Below, one piece after another: positions 1-8,505 of a DNA stretch of 19,311 nt; within the stretch, counting starts at the first letter, position 1, and each line of letters opens with the position of its first letter. Under the pieces are notes generated by a model. It made no database searches, was not told the DNA's origin, and saw only the letters and a program-made list of their open reading frames with translations. This stretch comes from Clostridium sp. 27_14 (lineage in GTDB: Bacteria; Bacillota; Clostridia; TANB77; CAG-508), in contig MNRQ01000011.1 in NCBI GenBank assembly GCA_001916035.1, positions 1-19,311 on the forward strand. The letters run 5' to 3'. The position numbers and the translations under genes were made by a program.

Positions 1-1
1 A

Positions 2-610
2 AAAAATGAAGAAAATATATGGGGACTATTATTAGGAACAGGATACTTAAAAGTAACAGAAGTAGTAGACTTAGCACACGGAATATACAAAGTAAAAATA
101 CCAAATTACGAAATAAAATTTCTATTCCAAAATATAATAAGAGAATGGTTTAATGACAAAGTAATAGGAAACAACTTAAACACAATACTAAAAGACTTAG
201 TAACACTAAACTTAGAAGAATTTGAAGAAAAGTTCAAACAATTAGTAATAGAAATGTTTAGTTTTATGGATGTAGGAAAAAACACAGCAGAAAACTTTTA
301 TCATGCATTTGTATTAGGAATGTTAGTAGGACTAAAAGACAGTTACTATGTAAAATCAAACAGAGAATCAGGATTTGGAAGATATGACATAATGTTAGAA
401 CCAAAAGACAAAAACGAAAATAGCTTTGTAATGGAATTTAAAGTATATAAAGAAGAAAAGGAAAAAACAATAGAAGACACAATAGAAAATGCAAAAAAGC
501 AAATAGAAGAAAGAAAATACGCAGAAGATTTAGAAGAAAGAGGATACACAAAAATAACAAAAATAGTATTTGCATTTAAAGGAAAAGAAGTAAAAATGCA
601 AGTAATATAA
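2..610 (+). CDS. AAA-ATPase-like / PD-(D/E)XK nuclease-family protein, C-terminal part (5' truncated)
   Basis: The frame is open from the first complete codon (position 2) to TAA at 608-610, so the visible 202 residues are the C-terminal part of a longer protein whose N-terminus lies outside the window. The end resembles the PDDEXK_9 (DUF1703) domain that follows an AAA-ATPase-like domain in a family common in anaerobic Firmicutes and Bacteroidetes. About 100 residues into the fragment, YHAFVLGMLVGL is followed by SNRESGFGRYDI (the catalytic-type Asp) and then VMEFKVYK (the E-x-K pair), the order expected for a PD-(D/E)XK fold. A Lys/Glu-rich helix and a final strand follow. Members of this family are often multicopy and of unknown physiological role; no nuclease target can be inferred. 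A start at the internal Met 254 would cut the domain and is unlikely. Confidence 0.82.
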   Translation, partial: KNEENIWGLLLGTGYLKVTEVVDLAHGIYKVKIPNYEIKFLFQNIIREWFNDKVIGNNLNTILKDLVTLNLEEFEEKFKQLVIEMFSFMDVGKNTAENFYHAFVLGMLVGLKDSYYVKSNRESGFGRYDIMLEPKDKNENSFVMEFKVYKEEKEKTIEDTIENAKKQIEERKYAEDLEERGYTKITKIVFAFKGKEVKMQVI

Positions 611-690
611 AAGGTATTTTTGTGGACGGACTCAAAAAACAAAACAATATATAAAATTACTTAACAAAGTTATAATAGGAGGAAATGTAA

Positions 691-1251
691 ATGAAAAATT
701 CAAAAATAGGGCTAATAATAATAGCCGTGATTGCAGTAATAGCAATAATACTAATAGGAGGATACAATAGCATAATATCAGCATCAGAAGAAGTAGAAAA
801 CAAATTTTCAACTATAGACACACAATTGCAAAGAAGAGCAGATCTAATACCAAATTTAGTAAACACAGTAAAAGGATATGCAAATCAAGAAAAAGAAATA
901 ATAAACACAGTAACAACAGCAAGAGAAAAACTAGTAGGAGCAAATAGTGTAACAGCAAAAGCAGAAGCAGACCAAGAACTAACAAATGCACTAAGCAGAT
1001 TATTAGTAGTAGTTGAAAATTACCCAGAGCTAAAATCATCACAAAATTTCATACAATTATCAGACGAATTAGCAGGAACAGAAAACCGTATAGCAACAGC
1101 AAGAAGAGACTATAATGAAGCAGTAAAAACATATAACCTAAAAATAAAAAAATTCCCATCAAACGTAATGGCAAATATGTTTGGATTTGGAGAAAAACAA
1201 TACTTTGAAGCATCAGAAGAAAGTAAAAACGTACCAAATGTACAATTCTAA
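691..1251 (+). CDS. lemA: LemA family protein
   Basis: This 186-residue protein has the LemA layout: a short cytoplasmic N-terminus, one membrane segment (about residues 6-25, Ile/Val-rich) and a long helical domain. The family hallmark EEVENKFSTIDTQLQRRADL, followed by IPNLVNTVKGYANQE, is intact, as are the later ENRIATARRDYNEAVKTYN helix and the C-terminal FGFGEKQYFEA motif. A strong ribosome site AGGAGGA at 677-683 sits seven bases before the ATG, so the start is secure. The next gene is a TPM-domain secreted protein; LemA and TPM genes are frequently neighbours, which suggests a shared envelope function, but the biochemical role of LemA is not known. No convincing terminator separates it from the gene downstream. 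Confidence 0.93.
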   Translation: MKNSKIGLIIIAVIAVIAIILIGGYNSIISASEEVENKFSTIDTQLQRRADLIPNLVNTVKGYANQEKEIINTVTTAREKLVGANSVTAKAEADQELTNALSRLLVVVENYPELKSSQNFIQLSDELAGTENRIATARRDYNEAVKTYNLKIKKFPSNVMANMFGFGEKQYFEASEESKNVPNVQF

Positions 1252-1302
1252 TTTGCAAAAAACACTACAAATTTAATAAAATAAACATTATAAAAAGGTA
1301 AA

Positions 1303-1359
1303 ATGCAGACTTTTATACTTAAAATTCAAGAAATTGCAGACATTTATACTTAAAATGCA
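1303..1359. repeat. Two-copy direct repeat upstream of the TPM gene
   Basis: A 26-base unit occurs at 1303-1328 and again at 1334-1359 with 23 of 26 positions identical and a 31-base offset. The shared core is GCAGAC, one variable base, then TTTATACTTAAAAT. A shorter echo (ATGCAAACTTTC) starts at 1355. The repeat lies in the 177-base gap between lemA and the TPM gene, about 70 bases before the TPM start, so it could be a regulatory site or a small tandem duplication. No function can be assigned. Confidence 0.55.
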
Positions 1360-1428
1360 AACTTTCAATAAGCTTATAAAAAATACAATAAATAATGCGT
1401 TTATTTAAAGAAAGGAAATAAACCCAAA

Positions 1429-2301
1429 ATGAAAAAAAGAACAACATCAAGCACATTAAAAATAATATGCTTGATATTAATAACATTGATATTTTTACTT
1501 CCAAACAAATCTCTAGCAATTGTATCACAAACAAGTGAATTTTATGTTAATGATTATTCACAAGTTTTAAATGAAGAAACCAAAAACTATATAATAAATG
1601 CAAATATAGAATTACAGAAAAAAACTGAAGCACAAATAGTAGTAGTAACAGTAAAAAGTTTAGAAGGAAAATCAATAGAAGAATATGCAACAGAATTGTT
1701 TAGAAAATTCGGAATAGGAAACTCAAGCAAAAACAATGGAGTGTTATTACTATGTTCAACAGGAGACAGACTATTCAGAATTGAAGTAGGATATGGACTA
1801 GAAGGAACACTAACAGACGGAAAAACAGGAAACATACAAGACAAATACATAATACCATACCTAAAAAACAACAATTATAATGAAGGAATAAAAAATGGAT
1901 TTAGTGCGATATTACAAGAAGTAAGTAATGAATATGGAGTAAAAATAGAAGAACAACAAACACCAAATTTTGATAATAATAGTGAAATAAATCAAACAGA
2001 ATTACCAAGTATAGTAGCACTTATAGCAATGTTCATAGGATTCTTTGCAAAGAATTGGAAAAGAAGATTATTATATGCAGGAATAGCAGTAATAACAGGA
2101 GGAATATTAGGATGTGCATTTAATATAGAACAAGCAATTATATACGGAATATTAAGTGGAATCATAATTTGTATAACAGGAATATTTACAAATATAGGAA
2201 GACACTGGCACGGAGGCGGTTTCTCAGGAGGAAGCTCATCAGGTGGATTTTCATCAGGTGGAGGATCTTCTGGAGGCGGTGGAAGCACAAGAAGTTTCTA
2301 A
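1429..2301 (+). CDS. TPM-domain (YgcG-type) secreted/membrane protein
   Basis: The 290-residue product begins with a signal peptide (KKR, then a hydrophobic stretch to about residue 26, likely cleavage after SLA). The extracytoplasmic TPM domain (about residues 38-165) follows: FYVNDYSQVLNEETKNYI, AQIVVVTVKSLEGKSIEEYA, GVLLLCSTGDRLFRIEVGYG and LEGTLTDGKTGNI are all classic TPM elements. Two or three membrane segments (about 195-258) are followed by a Gly/Ser-rich tail containing HWHGGGFSGG and ending GGGGSTRSF, typical of YgcG-like proteins. The ribosome site is AAAGGAAA at 1410-1417. TPM domains have been linked to phosphatase activity and to photosystem repair in plants; in bacteria they often accompany LemA, as here, and are presumed to act in envelope homeostasis. 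Substrate unknown. Confidence 0.9.
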   Translation: MKKRTTSSTLKIICLILITLIFLLPNKSLAIVSQTSEFYVNDYSQVLNEETKNYIINANIELQKKTEAQIVVVTVKSLEGKSIEEYATELFRKFGIGNSSKNNGVLLLCSTGDRLFRIEVGYGLEGTLTDGKTGNIQDKYIIPYLKNNNYNEGIKNGFSAILQEVSNEYGVKIEEQQTPNFDNNSEINQTELPSIVALIAMFIGFFAKNWKRRLLYAGIAVITGGILGCAFNIEQAIIYGILSGIIICITGIFTNIGRHWHGGGFSGGSSSGGFSSGGGSSGGGGSTRSF

Positions 2302-2396
2302 AAAGACATCAAAACCCAACATAAAAAATGAAATTGATAAAAATAAAAAATTAAAGAACAATAAATTATAAAAAATAATAAAAATATAAAAAAAGT

Positions 2397-2425
2397 TTGA
2401 CAAAAACAATATTTTAATAGATAAT
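2397..2425 (+). promoter_or_regulatory. Candidate sigma-A-type promoter for glgP
   Basis: TTGACA at 2397-2402 and GATAAT at 2420-2425 are separated by 17 bases, about 50 bases before the glgP start. The strong SD AAGGAGGA at 2458-2465 follows. An overlapping TAATAT at 2422 is a weaker -10 alternative. Confidence 0.6.
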
Positions 2426-2473
2426 ATGAATATACAAAACAATAGATAAAAGTTACGAAGGAGGAATACATAA

Positions 2474-5050
2474 ATGTACGTATTTAACAGGATTACAGTA
2501 AATCCACAATTACCAAAAAGAATAGAAAAACTATCAGAAATAGCAAATAACCTATGGTGGTCATGGAACACCGAATTTTTAAGACTATTCAGAAAAATAG
2601 ACAAAGACTTATGGGAAAAAAGCGGAAAAAACCCAATAAAATTTTTAAAAGAAGTATCACAAGAAAAACTAGAAACAGCATCAAAAGACCTAATATTTTT
2701 ACACGAATATGACAAAAATGTAGAAAACTTTGAAAGCTATATGGAAAGTAAAGATACATGGTTTGCAAATAAATATCCAGAAAACAAAAAGGACTTAATA
2801 GCATATTTCTCAGCAGAATACGGACTAGACGAAACAATACCAATATACTCAGGAGGATTAGGAATACTATCAGGAGACCACCTAAAATCAGCAAGTGACT
2901 TAGGAATTCCATTAGTAGCAGTAGGATTATTATATAAAAACGGATATTTCCACCAAAAAATAAATGGAAATGGGGAACAAGAAACAGAATATCATGATAT
3001 AGACATACACGATCTACCAATACATCCAGTAAAAACAGAAGAAGGAGAAGACTTAATAATATACTTAAAATTCCCAAAAAGAAGAATATACTTAAAAGTA
3101 TGGCAAATAAATGTAGGAAGAGTAAAACTATACTTATTAGATTCAGACATAGAAAAAAACAACCCAGAAGACAGAGATGTAACACTACGATTATATGGTG
3201 GAGACCAAGAAATGCGCATAAGACAAGAAATAGTATTAGGAATGGGAGGAGTAAACCTACTAACAAGAGCATTAAAACTAGAGCCAACAATATATCACAT
3301 GAACGAAGGACACTCATCATTCCTAATATTAGAATTAATAAAAAATGTAATAAAAGAAAAACAAGTATCATTTGAAGTAGCAAGAGACATAGTATCATCA
3401 CAAACAGTATTCACAACACACACACCAGTACCAGCAGGAAACGACATATTCCCAATATCACTAGTAGAAAAATACTTCAAAGACTTCTGGCCAAGACTAG
3501 CAATAACAAGAGAAGAATTTCTAAAAATGGGAATGAAACCATGCCAAGACTTAGAAAATGGATTTAATATGGGAATATTAGCACTAAAAGTAGCAGGAAA
3601 GAAAAACGGAGTAAGCAAACTACATGGAGCAGTATCAAGAGAACTATTTGCAGATGTATGGCCAGAAATAGCAGCAAATGAATCACCAATAGGATATGTA
3701 ACAAACGGAATACACACATGCTCATGGCTATCACCAAATCTAAAACAACTATATAACAAATATTTAATACCATACTGGCAAGACAAAATCCAATATGACT
3801 ATGTATGGGAAAAAATAAAAAATATCCCAGACGAAAAATTATGGGAAGCACATCAAGCAAGAAAAGAAAAACTATTAAATATAGTAAAAAACAATGTAAC
3901 AGAAAGACTAAGAAGATCAGGATACAACTATGAAGACATAAACTCAATAACATCAAAACTAAACCCAAATGCACTAACAATAGGATTTGCAAGAAGATTT
4001 GCAACATATAAAAGAGCAACACTAATATTTAAAGACTTAGAAAGAATAACACAAATACTAAACAATTCAGACAGACCAGTACAACTAATATTTGCAGGAA
4101 AAGCACACCCAGCAGATAAACAAGGGCAAGACCTAATAAAATTCATACATGATGTATCAATGATGCCACAATTCAAAGGAAAAATATTCCTATTAGAAAA
4201 TTACAACATAGCAATGTCAAGGTATCTAATAAGTGGAGTAGATGTATGGCTAAACAACCCAAGAAGACCAATGGAAGCATCAGGAACAAGCGGACAAAAA
4301 GCATCAGTAAACGGAGTAATAAACTTCAGTGTACTAGACGGATGGTGGGCAGAAGGATATAACCAAAAAAACGGATGGAGAATAGGATTTAACAGTGACT
4401 ATGAATCTTATGAAGCACAAGATGTAACAGACAGCCAAAACATATACGAAACATTAGAACAAAAAATAATACCTGCATATTATAATAAAGAAAAAAATGG
4501 AATATCAAAAGAATGGTTAGACTATATGAAAGAATCAATAATATCAACAGGAGGAAAATACAGCACATCAAGAATGTTATCAGATTACACATCACAATTT
4601 TATATCCCATTATGCAATCTACACAATAAATATTATAAAGATTTAAGTGATGTAACACGATTTAATGCATGGAAAAACGATATGTACCGCAATTGGAAAG
4701 ACATAAAAATAACACAAAAAGAAGATAACTTAAATAATATAGCAATAGACGCTGGAAAATGTATAACTGTAAGATGTCAAGTAGAATTACCAAATATAAA
4801 TCCAGAACACATATCAGTAGAATGTTACTACGGAAAAATATTAGAAAATGGAGTAGTAGAAGACATATCAATAATACCAATGCAACAAATAAAAACAAAA
4901 GCAGAAAACAGCAAAAATTATGAATACGAAACAAAAATAGAACTAAAAACAGGAGGAAACTACGGATACACATTTAGAGTAATGCCAAAACACGAAATGC
5001 TATTAGAATCAGCAAATATGGATTTAGTAAAATGGATAACACAAGACTAA
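2474..5050 (+). CDS. glgP: Alpha-glucan (glycogen/maltodextrin) phosphorylase, GT35
   Basis: This 858-residue enzyme cleaves alpha-1,4-glucan with phosphate to give glucose 1-phosphate, using pyridoxal phosphate. It belongs to the branch with an N-terminal DUF3417 region (about residues 10-100, including NNLWWSWN), not the E. coli MalP branch. Visible family blocks are AYFSAEYGL and YSGGLGILSGDHLKSASDLG near residues 113-145, YHMNEGHSSF, TTHTPVPAGND, NGIHTCSWLSP, FARRFATYKRA and FAGKAHPADK. The cofactor site EASGTSGQKAS carries the Schiff-base Lys at residue 609, followed by the conserved SVLDGWW. The common Met before that Lys is Gln here. Length matches the family. It has its own promoter and a strong SD and is followed after 16 bases by a TrhA-like gene, so the two are probably co-transcribed. 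No other glycogen gene is in the window. Confidence 0.96.
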   Translation: MYVFNRITVNPQLPKRIEKLSEIANNLWWSWNTEFLRLFRKIDKDLWEKSGKNPIKFLKEVSQEKLETASKDLIFLHEYDKNVENFESYMESKDTWFANKYPENKKDLIAYFSAEYGLDETIPIYSGGLGILSGDHLKSASDLGIPLVAVGLLYKNGYFHQKINGNGEQETEYHDIDIHDLPIHPVKTEEGEDLIIYLKFPKRRIYLKVWQINVGRVKLYLLDSDIEKNNPEDRDVTLRLYGGDQEMRIRQEIVLGMGGVNLLTRALKLEPTIYHMNEGHSSFLILELIKNVIKEKQVSFEVARDIVSSQTVFTTHTPVPAGNDIFPISLVEKYFKDFWPRLAITREEFLKMGMKPCQDLENGFNMGILALKVAGKKNGVSKLHGAVSRELFADVWPEIAANESPIGYVTNGIHTCSWLSPNLKQLYNKYLIPYWQDKIQYDYVWEKIKNIPDEKLWEAHQARKEKLLNIVKNNVTERLRRSGYNYEDINSITSKLNPNALTIGFARRFATYKRATLIFKDLERITQILNNSDRPVQLIFAGKAHPADKQGQDLIKFIHDVSMMPQFKGKIFLLENYNIAMSRYLISGVDVWLNNPRRPMEASGTSGQKASVNGVINFSVLDGWWAEGYNQKNGWRIGFNSDYESYEAQDVTDSQNIYETLEQKIIPAYYNKEKNGISKEWLDYMKESIISTGGKYSTSRMLSDYTSQFYIPLCNLHNKYYKDLSDVTRFNAWKNDMYRNWKDIKITQKEDNLNNIAIDAGKCITVRCQVELPNINPEHISVECYYGKILENGVVEDISIIPMQQIKTKAENSKNYEYETKIELKTGGNYGYTFRVMPKHEMLLESANMDLVKWITQD

Positions 5051-5066
5051 TATAGGAGGAGCATCA

Positions 5067-5741
5067 ATGAAAAGAACAAAGCTAAAAGACAGAATATTGC
5101 CAAAATACAGCAAAGGAGAAGAAATATTTAATATGACATCACACATCGTAGGAGGAGCACTAGGAATAGTAGCACTTGTATTATGTGTTGTATTTGCAGC
5201 CATACACCATAATGGATATGGAGTTGTAAGTGGAGCAATTTATGGAGTAACAATGATATTATTATATACAATGTCAAGCATATATCACGGACTAAAACCA
5301 GAAAAATTTTCAAAAAAAGTATTTCAAGTATTAGACCACTGCTCAATATTTTTACTAATAGCAGGATCATACACACCATTTTGCCTATGCACATTCAGAG
5401 AATACAATACAGCACTAGGATGGACAATTTTTGGAATAATATGGGCAATAGCAATACTAGGAATAGCATTAAACTCAATAGACATAAAAAAATACAAAGT
5501 ATTTTCAATGATATGCTATTTAGGAATGGGATGGTGTATAATATTCACAGCAAACCTATTTCCAAAATTATTAGGAGTAGGAGGAACAGTATTTCTAGTA
5601 GCAGGAGGAATAATATATTCTTTAGGAGCAATTTTATATGGATTAGGAAAAAAACATAAATGGATGCACTCAATATTTCACTTATTCATACTATTAGGAA
5701 GCCTATTACAATTTTTCTGCATATTATTATATGTAATGTAA
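5067..5741 (+). CDS. trhA: Hemolysin III / TrhA (PAQR superfamily) membrane protein
   Basis: The 224-residue protein has seven hydrophobic segments and the residues that define the bacterial hemolysin III branch of the PAQR superfamily: TSHIVGG near residue 25, SSIYHGLKP with His74, VLDHCSIFLLIAGSYTPF with Asp90 and His91, and the C-terminal HSIFH pair (His201, His205), presumed to bind a metal in the membrane. Members have been linked to membrane fluidity and energetics; the name hemolysin is historical and toxin activity should not be assumed. The ribosome site TAGGAGGA is a few bases upstream of ATG, and the gene begins 16 bases after glgP, suggesting one transcript. It converges on tmcAL and ends at the shared terminator. 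Confidence 0.92.
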   Translation: MKRTKLKDRILPKYSKGEEIFNMTSHIVGGALGIVALVLCVVFAAIHHNGYGVVSGAIYGVTMILLYTMSSIYHGLKPEKFSKKVFQVLDHCSIFLLIAGSYTPFCLCTFREYNTALGWTIFGIIWAIAILGIALNSIDIKKYKVFSMICYLGMGWCIIFTANLFPKLLGVGGTVFLVAGGIIYSLGAILYGLGKKHKWMHSIFHLFILLGSLLQFFCILLYVM

Positions 5742-5747
5742 ACAATA

Positions 5748-5815
5748 AAAAACAGTACTATTTATATATTTTTATTAAAAGGTTCATTTCATAATATATA
5801 AATAGTACTGTTTTT
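5748..5815. terminator. Bidirectional intrinsic terminator between convergent trhA and tmcAL
   Basis: Arms 5748-5770 and 5793-5815 are perfect reverse complements over 23 bases around a 22-base spacer. A-runs on the left and T-runs on the right give a U-tract for transcripts from either side. It sits between the stop codons of two convergent genes, as expected. Confidence 0.87.
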
Positions 5816-5823
5816 AATTAACC

Positions 5824-7077
5824 TTAAAAAACAAATAAAGGAGTAGTATAATCCAAATTAGCAAAAGAATCTTTACTATAAGAAAGAGAATAAATATCAG
5901 AAGCCAAAATATCTTTATCAAGCAACACATTCAGACCATAATCAGAACAAGAATCCACAAACCTCTTAACAGAAGTAATAATAGGCAAATCAGGACAACA
6001 TTTAGAAATATCAGAAAGCAAATGTTTACCATTATCATTAAAACCCAAAACACGCACATAAGGAGTAACATTTTTAGAAAGAGCCATAACATCATTAGTA
6101 ATACCAAGCAAAGAATACAAAAGAATCCTCTGAAGGCAAGTACGAGTAAAACGTTTAGACTTAACAACATCAAAAAAAGAATCTAAACTATTACAAGAAC
6201 CACAAGCCCTTTTAATTTTAAACTCCAACCCCTCACGAACATCAGCAAGATTAGCAATATCAGAAACAGACAATTTTCTCAATGTATAAAAAATTTCTTT
6301 TTCAAAACAAGATAGACCAGTAACAACATGCCCACAATTAAAGTCATTCATAAAAACAGAAAAACTGCTATCAGGCATAAGAGTTTTCAAAACATCCAAA
6401 TTCTCATTATTAGAAACAATATTACGAATAGCAGTACTACTAGCAATATTATCTTTAAAATCAACACTATTATAATCAGAACAAACCCTATTAACAACAT
6501 GAGGAACAATTTTACTATCAATCTTTTTCAAAGCCTTTAAATATTCAATACCCAAAATATTATTAGGAGAAGACAAGACATCTTTAAGCAAAGAACAATC
6601 AAAAGAAATATTTTGCTGCTCAAAATATTTCAAACATGCACACTCACGAGCCTTGGGAAAAGAAACACCACTATCTAAAAAATCTGTCAATAAATTTTTA
6701 AACTCAATAGGCTCAAAAGTCAATACATCAGCAACAGCATCTAACAAATCAATCCTATTTGACTCAGCACCAAACGAAATATCTGTTACAACATTCAAAG
6801 AATCCAAAATTTTAACAGCACCATAAGCAAAATTCTCAGCACTAGAAACAGAATATAAAACAGGCAATTCAATAACCAAATCAACACCATTTAAAATAGC
6901 CATTTTAGCCTTAGACCATTTATCAACCAAAGAGCAAGAACCTCTTTGTGTAAAATTACCACCCATAACACAAACAGAATACTTGCAATTCGCAATTTTT
7001 TTACTTTCATTCAAATGATGCAAATGACCATTATGAAAAGGATTATATTCAGCAATTATTCCCAAAACTTTTTCCAT
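5824..7077 (-). CDS. tmcAL: tRNA(Met) cytidine acetate ligase TmcAL
   Basis: The 417-residue protein is a TmcAL (DUF795) enzyme, which uses acetate and ATP to form N4-acetylcytidine at the wobble base C34 of elongator tRNA-Met. The nucleotidyltransferase signature is intact: GIIAEYNPFHNGH with His15 and His18 of the HxGH motif, then MGGNFTQRGSCSLVDKWSKA, GVDLVIELP, SFGAES, SSTAIRN and the late FTRTCLQRILLY block. Length is typical. The ribosome site AGAGGAGT lies at 7087-7094 on the complement, about ten bases from the ATG. It is the only minus-strand gene in the window, divergent from rnhA and convergent with trhA. Its codons end mostly in T (GTT, GGT, ATT, GCT), unlike the A-ending codons of every neighbour; this follows strand composition and need not mean transfer. 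Confidence 0.95.
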   Translation of the reverse strand: MEKVLGIIAEYNPFHNGHLHHLNESKKIANCKYSVCVMGGNFTQRGSCSLVDKWSKAKMAILNGVDLVIELPVLYSVSSAENFAYGAVKILDSLNVVTDISFGAESNRIDLLDAVADVLTFEPIEFKNLLTDFLDSGVSFPKARECACLKYFEQQNISFDCSLLKDVLSSPNNILGIEYLKALKKIDSKIVPHVVNRVCSDYNSVDFKDNIASSTAIRNIVSNNENLDVLKTLMPDSSFSVFMNDFNCGHVVTGLSCFEKEIFYTLRKLSVSDIANLADVREGLEFKIKRACGSCNSLDSFFDVVKSKRFTRTCLQRILLYSLLGITNDVMALSKNVTPYVRVLGFNDNGKHLLSDISKCCPDLPIITSVKRFVDSCSDYGLNVLLDKDILASDIYSLSYSKDSFANLDYTTPLFVF

Positions 7078-7095
7078 AAATATTATACTCCTCTA

Positions 7096-7124
7096 TTGTT
7101 TTATTTATTTTTTATTGATATAAT
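7096..7124 (+). promoter_or_regulatory. Candidate promoter for rnhA operon
   Basis: TTGTTT at 7096-7101 and a perfect TATAAT at 7119-7124 are 17 bases apart, in the 108-base divergent gap between tmcAL and rnhA. It points toward rnhA and lies next to the tmcAL ribosome site. Confidence 0.5.
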
Positions 7125-7185
7125 GATAACACAAAAAAGAGAAAAAAACAAATAAAAAAATGTTAAAGAAAGGTACATAAAATAA

Positions 7186-7620
7186 ATGCAAAAAGTAATA
7201 ATATACACAGACGGAGCATGCTCAGGAAATCCAGGACCAGGAGGATGGGGAGCAATATTAATGGCAGGAGAAAATAAAAAAGAAATATCTGGAGGAAAAA
7301 AAGATACAACAAACAATGTAATGGAATTAACAGCAGCATTAGAAGCACTAAAACTACTAAAATACCCATGTGAAGTAGACTTATATAGTGACAGTGCATA
7401 CTTAGTAAACGGATTTGATAAAGGATGGATTTATAACTGGAACAAAAACAATTGGAAAACATCAAACAAAGAACCAGTAAAAAACAAAGAAATATGGGAA
7501 GCAATATATAAAATGACACAAACACACAAAATAAAATTCATAAAAGTAAAAGGACATAGCGATAACGAATTTAACAACCGCTGTGATGAATTAGCAAGAA
7601 ATGCAATAAAAAATTTATAA
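7186..7620 (+). CDS. rnhA: Ribonuclease HI
   Basis: This 144-residue enzyme degrades the RNA strand of RNA-DNA hybrids (R-loops, primer remnants) in the cytoplasm with two metal ions. All catalytic residues are present with nearly the E. coli numbering: Asp9 in YTDGACSGNPGPGGWG, Glu47 in NNVMELTA, Asp69 in YSDSAY, His124 in VKGHSDN and Asp134 in NRCDELA. The basic handle region (WIYNWNKNNWKTSNKEPVKN) is also present. A ribosome site (AAAGAAAGG) ends about 13 bases before the ATG, a little far. The next gene starts 13 bases after the stop, so the two are probably co-transcribed. Confidence 0.97.
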   Translation: MQKVIIYTDGACSGNPGPGGWGAILMAGENKKEISGGKKDTTNNVMELTAALEALKLLKYPCEVDLYSDSAYLVNGFDKGWIYNWNKNNWKTSNKEPVKNKEIWEAIYKMTQTHKIKFIKVKGHSDNEFNNRCDELARNAIKNL

Positions 7621-7633
7621 AAAAGAGAAAGGA

Positions 7634-8443
7634 ATGGAAAAAATGGAAACATTTGCAGACTATATATTAAACGAAAAAAATTCAGGTTCAAAAATGGAAA
7701 TAACATACTATTTAGCCAAAAAAGAAAACATATTTTTTGAAAAATCAGTAATATTCAAAACAGAAATAATGAGACTATTTCTAAATACAGTAAACTTAGA
7801 AGTAGACAACAATTTATTAATAACAGCATCATTACTAGCAAGTTGCAAAAAAAAGGAAGTAGCAAATGACATAGAAAAAATAAAATCATTTGCACAAGAA
7901 GGAGCAAACTACTTATACAGTATAGGATTTGAACAAAAATTCTGTGACATCTGTGCAGGAATAAACAGATACAAAAAACAAAAAAACAGAGCAAAAGAAA
8001 GTGACATACTAGAACTAGTAGACCAATTTGGAGCAATGTTATTAGACAGACCAGAAAGAATAGGAATGAAAGTAGACGAAGCATTAGTATTATTAGAATA
8101 CAGAAATCTAAAAGGAGTAAACAACCAATATTTACATACATTTGTAGACTTTATACATAAATTAGAAGAAATTCGCATAAAAGAAAAAACAGAAATAACA
8201 CCATTAAATTTACTAATAAAAATGTATAAGGAATCAGAAGATGTAAAACAATTCATAACAGCAATTGTATATGAATATGAAATAAAAGTAGATGAAGCAA
8301 TATGCAAACAACAATGTGGAGAATTCTTTAAAACAAGAAAAAATCCAAGAGAACTAGAAATAGGAAATCCAAATAGACCACTATTTAGTGAAGAAACAAC
8401 AAGAAAAGTAATAGGAGAACTAGTAGAAAAAACAAAAAACTAA
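7634..8443 (+). CDS. Degenerate HD-GYP-like protein, probably catalytically inactive
   Basis: No standard family name comes to mind for this 269-residue protein, but residues about 58-160 follow the HD-GYP pattern. LLITASLLASCKKKEV lines up with the usual LxxAALLHDIGKI helix, and ILELVDQFGAMLLDRPERIG, followed by MKVDEALVLLEYRNL (residues 125-159), closely matches the helix ending in VADxFDAMTSDRPYR...SxEEAL. The metal-binding HD pair is replaced by Ala69-Ser70, and the HHExxDGxGYP segment is replaced by INRYKKQKNRAKES. It is therefore unlikely to hydrolyse cyclic di-GMP; a binding or scaffold role is possible (inference). No signal peptide or membrane segment is seen. The site GAGAAAGG touches the first ATG; the second ATG at 7643 is better spaced and may be the true start. 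It lies between rnhA and EndoQ, both nucleic-acid enzymes. Confidence 0.65.
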   Translation: MEKMETFADYILNEKNSGSKMEITYYLAKKENIFFEKSVIFKTEIMRLFLNTVNLEVDNNLLITASLLASCKKKEVANDIEKIKSFAQEGANYLYSIGFEQKFCDICAGINRYKKQKNRAKESDILELVDQFGAMLLDRPERIGMKVDEALVLLEYRNLKGVNNQYLHTFVDFIHKLEEIRIKEKTEITPLNLLIKMYKESEDVKQFITAIVYEYEIKVDEAICKQQCGEFFKTRKNPRELEIGNPNRPLFSEETTRKVIGELVEKTKN

Positions 8444-8505
8444 AACGAAAAAACATCAAAAAATAAACCTAAAAATATATAAAATAAAGAAGGAAGAGAT
8501 AAGAA

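Noticed and set aside
2589..3401. Long Leu/Ile-rich minus-strand frames opposite glgP and other genes
   Set aside because: They are complements of A-rich coding sequence and have no motifs, ribosome sites or conservation pattern; the plus-strand genes explain the region.
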